Of a stretch of 8,790 nt of DNA, positions 6,685 to 8,790 are shown piece by piece (positions within the stretch are counted from its first letter, which is position 1; each line of letters opens with the position of its first letter). The notes beneath the pieces were generated by a model. That model saw only the letters and a program-made list of their open reading frames with translations. It made no database searches and was not told the origin of the DNA. Source of the DNA: Actinomycetes bacterium (lineage in GTDB: Bacteria; Actinomycetota; Acidimicrobiia; Acidimicrobiales; Acidimicrobiaceae); contig JAKAOC010000070.1 of assembly GCA_021823385.1 (NCBI GenBank), forward strand, positions 1 to 8,790, given 5' to 3'. The position numbers and the translations under genes were made by a program.

Positions 6685-6851
6685 CCGGCTCAAACCGGCC
6701 CCGTGGCTTTGCCCGCGCCCCTCGCGCGGGCCGGCTCTTCCTCCGGGGGCACCGTTTCCACGGGACGGTTGCCATGCGCCTGGCCGGAGGGCCATGGCGG
6801 CGCATTCTTGAGCCGACGATGACCATAGCACGGCCATGCGACACCGCCGTG
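6683..6851 (-). other. Structured intergenic leader with consecutive hairpins
   Basis: Between the sortase stop (6861) and the Cys-rich gene, the minus strand holds a series of stems, listed from 5' to 3'. CACGGC/GCCGTG pairs 6851-6846 with 6834-6829. A two-part stem spans 6805-6774 (7 bp ATGCGCC/GGCGCAT, a 4-base bulge, then 5 bp TGGCC/GGCCA). A stem abutting it spans 6773-6748 (GGC/GCC plus ACCGT/ACGGT with a single bulge). GCCCGCGC/GCGCGGGC has 8 bp at 6731-6711, and GGCCGG/CCGGCC lies at 6700-6683. None is followed by a T tract, so ordinary intrinsic terminators are unlikely. Readings include a cis-regulatory leader, an RNA-processing region, or simply GC-rich intergenic sequence. Confidence 0.45.
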
Positions 6852-6860
6852 GGCAGGCTT

Positions 6861-7562
6861 TCAGGGAGTCGTGTGGGTCGCCACGACACCATCCACGGGG
6901 ACAAAGGTGGCGATGACGTTGGAGTTCCAGCTTCCGGCTGCGTAGTCGAAGGAGCCGCCACATGTCACGATCACCAGGCGCTCGGGACCCTGCTGAGAGA
7001 AGAGGTCTCCCGCCACCGTGGACAGGGCGGTCTTAAGGTAGGTCTGCAGCGAGACCGCAACATAAGTGCGCGCCTCGCCGTTAGGGCCGTATACGGTGGC
7101 CAAGGTTCCGGGCTTCACGTACCAGATCTGGTGCGCGGGGCCGTTGCCGTATCCGTACCAGTCGACGTGGCCGTCCATGAGGATCGCGCCCTTCCCGGCC
7201 CCCGGCTCCGCACCGCCATACCACCAGCCCCATCCATCCTGGATGGCCGGCACCCCGAGAACACCGCCCGGGTCCCCCTCGGGAGTGACCTTGACCGAGC
7301 CAATGCCCACACCCGGGATGGAAACCGACATCGGGATGAAGGGGGTAGGCGTATCCGGCGCATTAGCCAGCTGCTGCTTGGGCGCAGCTGCGAGGGCGGT
7401 GGAGGTCTTGACGCTGAATTGCTTGGCGTCAGGGGCTCCTGACGGACTGAACCAGCCGAGCAACCCGGCGACGCCCACGACGATGGAAGAGGCGGCAACG
7501 CCAATGCCGGCAAGGCCGACCGCCAAGCGCCGCCTCGAGCGCCTGACCTCTGTCGTCTCCAT
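6861..7562 (-). CDS. Class F-like sortase
   Basis: Sortases are membrane-anchored transpeptidases that cut a C-terminal sorting signal and join the surface protein to the cell wall. The 233-residue product has a basic N terminus, one membrane segment (about 13-37), a linker, and a sortase beta-barrel from about residue 75 (IPMSVSIPGVGIGSVKV). Catalytic His132 lies in GAILMDGHVDW and catalytic Cys201 in RLVIVTCGGSFD; TCGG followed by FD is typical of class F enzymes of actinobacteria. The third catalytic residue, Arg, expected in the strand after the Cys, is not visible: the segment reads AAGSWNSNV, with no Arg between 202 and 219. ATG 7562 is preceded by a strong AAGGAGGGGAG. The gene follows, by 92 bases, a surface protein with a C-terminal sorting signal, its likely substrate. 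Confidence 0.88.
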   Translation of the reverse strand: METTEVRRSRRRLAVGLAGIGVAASSIVVGVAGLLGWFSPSGAPDAKQFSVKTSTALAAAPKQQLANAPDTPTPFIPMSVSIPGVGIGSVKVTPEGDPGGVLGVPAIQDGWGWWYGGAEPGAGKGAILMDGHVDWYGYGNGPAHQIWYVKPGTLATVYGPNGEARTYVAVSLQTYLKTALSTVAGDLFSQQGPERLVIVTCGGSFDYAAGSWNSNVIATFVPVDGVVATHTTP

Positions 7563-7595
7563 CTCCCCTCCTTCCTCGCTGTTCAGTCTCGAGCG

Positions 7596-7645
7596 GCAGG
7601 CGGGCTCGCCGCATCGGAGGCCCCGAAAGAGCCGAGCCCGCCTGC
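7596..7645 (-). repeat. Long hairpin between the surface protein and sortase genes
   Basis: GCAGGCGGGCTCG (7596-7608) and its exact complement (7633-7645) form a 13-bp perfect stem around a 24-base loop, which itself can form a 4-bp TCGG/CCGA stem. It begins 9 bases after the surface-protein stop. No T tract follows on the minus strand, so it is not a standard intrinsic terminator. It may slow polymerase or stabilise the upstream message, so that the abundant substrate is made in excess over the sortase. Confidence 0.6.
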
Positions 7646-7654
7646 TCGTATTCG

Positions 7655-8790
7655 CTAGGCCGCGCGCTTCTTACGCAGTGTCCTCCGGCTAATCTCCAGC
7701 ACCGCGACGCCGTTCAGCGCGATCAGGAAGTAGAGCCAACGAGTGCCGAAATGCCCACCGGTGGGAACCGTCGATGGCACCGCCACCGAGGTTGGGGTGG
7801 GCGTGCTTGGCGTGCTTGGCGTGCTTGGAGGCTGCGACGGGGCGGCGGGCGGCGTCGATACGGTCACCGTGGCGCTCGATTGCATGGAGCCGGACCCATC
7901 GCCCGTATCGGCGATCGTTGCCGTATTGGTAATGACGCCTGCCGGCGTGCTTCCGGAGAAGGCCACTGGCACCGTAACCGTTCCCAGCTTGGGGGAGAAA
8001 GCTCCTCCGCTCGGGGGGGTAAAGGTGCATGTCACCGTCTCGGACGCCACCGAGCACCCGAATGTCGAACCCGTTGGCAGCGAGGCACCGGAAAGCACCG
8101 GACTGCCGGTCGATGTCATGTACGGCCCAGGCAACGGATCGGAAATGGTCACTGCGTGATAGACCCATCCACTAACCGTCGGCGCCAGCACGAAGCCATC
8201 GGTGCCTCCCGGCAGTGCCGCCGGTGAGGATGCCGTCTTGGTGATGCCAAGAACCGGAGGCGGTGGCGTAACCGCAACCGTAACCTGGTTTGAAGGCGTC
8301 GGGTTGCCACCGTTGCCCACGATGACATCAGCGGTGTTGTTGAAGGTGCCGGCCGGAGCATTGTTGCCCACCGTGAAATTGATCGTAACCGTGCCGAGCG
8401 ACGGGTCAAAGACGCCGTTGGCCGGGGTGTAGGAGCACGTCAACTGGTTCAATGTGATTGCACAGTTGCTGAGCGGTGAGCCGCTGCTCACCAACACCCC
8501 CGTATAGGTGACGTAGCCACCGTAGGTCGGCAGCGAATCAACCACGGATATTTCTTCTTGTCCGGCCACCCAGCCCGTGATCTTGGGCGTCAAGGTATAG
8601 GAATCCGAAGTCGAACCTGCGTCCGTCGAAGGCGCAATCGTCGCCTGCGCAACGGACTTGGTCAGTGTCACCACCGGATTCGCCTGGTCAATCACCACAT
8701 CCCCGGTGGCCTCGTCCGTCGAGCCGTTGAAGGAGACCATGGCCGTGTTGGAGAGGGTCCCCGGAGCGGTGGAATTGTCGACGGTGAAGT
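7655..8790 (-). CDS. Repeat-containing cell-wall surface protein (DUF11-like), C-terminal part
   Basis: The frame is open to the right edge, so only the last 377 residues are visible and the start lies outside. Two complete beta-sandwich repeats of about 135 residues (about 38-174 and 178-311), plus the end of a third, share the pattern ITKT...ISDPLP...C(8)C.F.P..G.F.P.LGTVT...F......PAG...NTA. This resembles DUF11-type adhesin repeats. Each full repeat has a Cys pair (109/118 and 245/254) that could form a disulfide outside the cell. Next comes a Pro/Ser/Thr linker with three PST units (about 312-340), then VPTGG (341-345), a hydrophobic stretch (351-367) and the basic tail RRTLRKKRAA. This is the architecture of a sortase sorting signal, although the motif is not canonical LPxTG. 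The sortase gene directly downstream supports cell-wall anchoring. Binding partner unknown. Confidence 0.82.
   Translation of the reverse strand, partial: FTVDNSTAPGTLSNTAMVSFNGSTDEATGDVVIDQANPVVTLTKSVAQATIAPSTDAGSTSDSYTLTPKITGWVAGQEEISVVDSLPTYGGYVTYTGVLVSSGSPLSNCAITLNQLTCSYTPANGVFDPSLGTVTINFTVGNNAPAGTFNNTADVIVGNGGNPTPSNQVTVAVTPPPPVLGITKTASSPAALPGGTDGFVLAPTVSGWVYHAVTISDPLPGPYMTSTGSPVLSGASLPTGSTFGCSVASETVTCTFTPPSGGAFSPKLGTVTVPVAFSGSTPAGVITNTATIADTGDGSGSMQSSATVTVSTPPAAPSQPPSTPSTPSTPTPTSVAVPSTVPTGGHFGTRWLYFLIALNGVAVLEISRRTLRKKRAA
7754..7768 (-). other. Putative non-canonical sortase recognition motif VPTGG
   Basis: These codons read Val-Pro-Thr-Gly-Gly, six residues before the C-terminal hydrophobic segment and the Arg/Lys-rich tail of the surface protein. 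Position and following features match a sorting signal. LPxTG would require Leu first and Thr fourth. VPSTV, overlapping just upstream, keeps Pro and Thr but has Val instead of Gly. Which peptide bond is cut cannot be told from sequence. Confidence 0.5.
7801..7827 (-). repeat. Three tandem 9-base repeats coding Pro-Ser-Thr
   Basis: GCGTGCTTG is repeated three times without change on the plus strand. In the surface-protein frame each unit codes Pro-Ser-Thr, part of the linker between the last repeat domain and the sorting signal. Such arrays can change copy number by slippage in steps of three residues and so alter linker length without breaking the frame. Confidence 0.8.

Noticed and set aside
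6662..6750. Firm call of a cyclic-di-GMP class I riboswitch.
   Set aside because: Only one stretch resembles the core. The conserved segment 5' of the P2 stem and the 3' receptor portion are not found, so it is kept only as a point to test.
6662..6961. Upstream extension of the Cys-rich frame to 6961, with ATG codons at 6961 and 6775.
   Set aside because: The extension overlaps the end of the sortase gene in another frame, is Arg/Pro-rich low-complexity sequence, covers the hairpin-filled gap, and lacks a ribosome-binding site. The TTG at 6661 has one.
7801..7827. CRISPR-like or mobile repeat.
   Set aside because: The three 9-base units are in frame and code a Pro-Ser-Thr linker; there are no spacers and no cas genes.
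8061..8085. LPTGS inside the last repeat as a second sortase motif.
   Set aside because: It lies within the beta-sandwich repeat, is not LPxTG, and is not followed by a hydrophobic segment and basic tail.

Overview
This is a GC-rich bacterial window (about 65% G+C by eye). GTG starts are frequent, and every convincing gene lies on the minus strand. The gene order, the class F-like sortase and the codon use suggest an actinobacterium or another high-GC Gram-positive relative. I cannot name the species. There are no tRNA, rRNA, CRISPR or transposon signatures, and no gene-free stretch exceeds about 200 bases.

The left half (1-4320) reads, in the direction of transcription, glmU - prs - rplY/ctc - pth - mfd. 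This is the classical Gram-positive housekeeping block: UDP-GlcNAc precursor synthesis, PRPP synthesis, ribosomal protein L25, peptidyl-tRNA hydrolase and transcription-repair coupling factor. The mfd gene runs off the left edge, so only its N-terminal third is visible. glmU and prs are translationally coupled, with 2 bases between them. A terminator- or attenuator-like hairpin with a run of eight T separates prs from rplY. The glmU product stops early in the left-handed beta-helix and lacks the acetyltransferase half of the usual bifunctional enzyme. A candidate promoter precedes glmU.

The middle (4388-5956) holds a membrane-anchored or secreted GH30-type glycoside hydrolase, with both catalytic glutamates visible.

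The right half is a cell-surface module. A large repeat-containing protein (DUF11-like repeats, 5' end beyond the right edge) ends in a Pro/Ser/Thr linker, a non-canonical sorting motif (VPTGG), a hydrophobic segment and a basic tail. A long hairpin follows, then a class F-like sortase, then a leader of about 200 bases full of hairpins, then a small unrecognised cysteine-rich gene with a putative zinc ribbon. The surface protein and the sortase are probably a substrate-enzyme pair.

The points most worth a second look are the truncated GlmU, the sortase without an Arg at the expected catalytic site, the odd sorting motif, and the structured leader. In that leader the Shine-Dalgarno sequence of the cysteine-rich gene can be sequestered or released by competing pairings.
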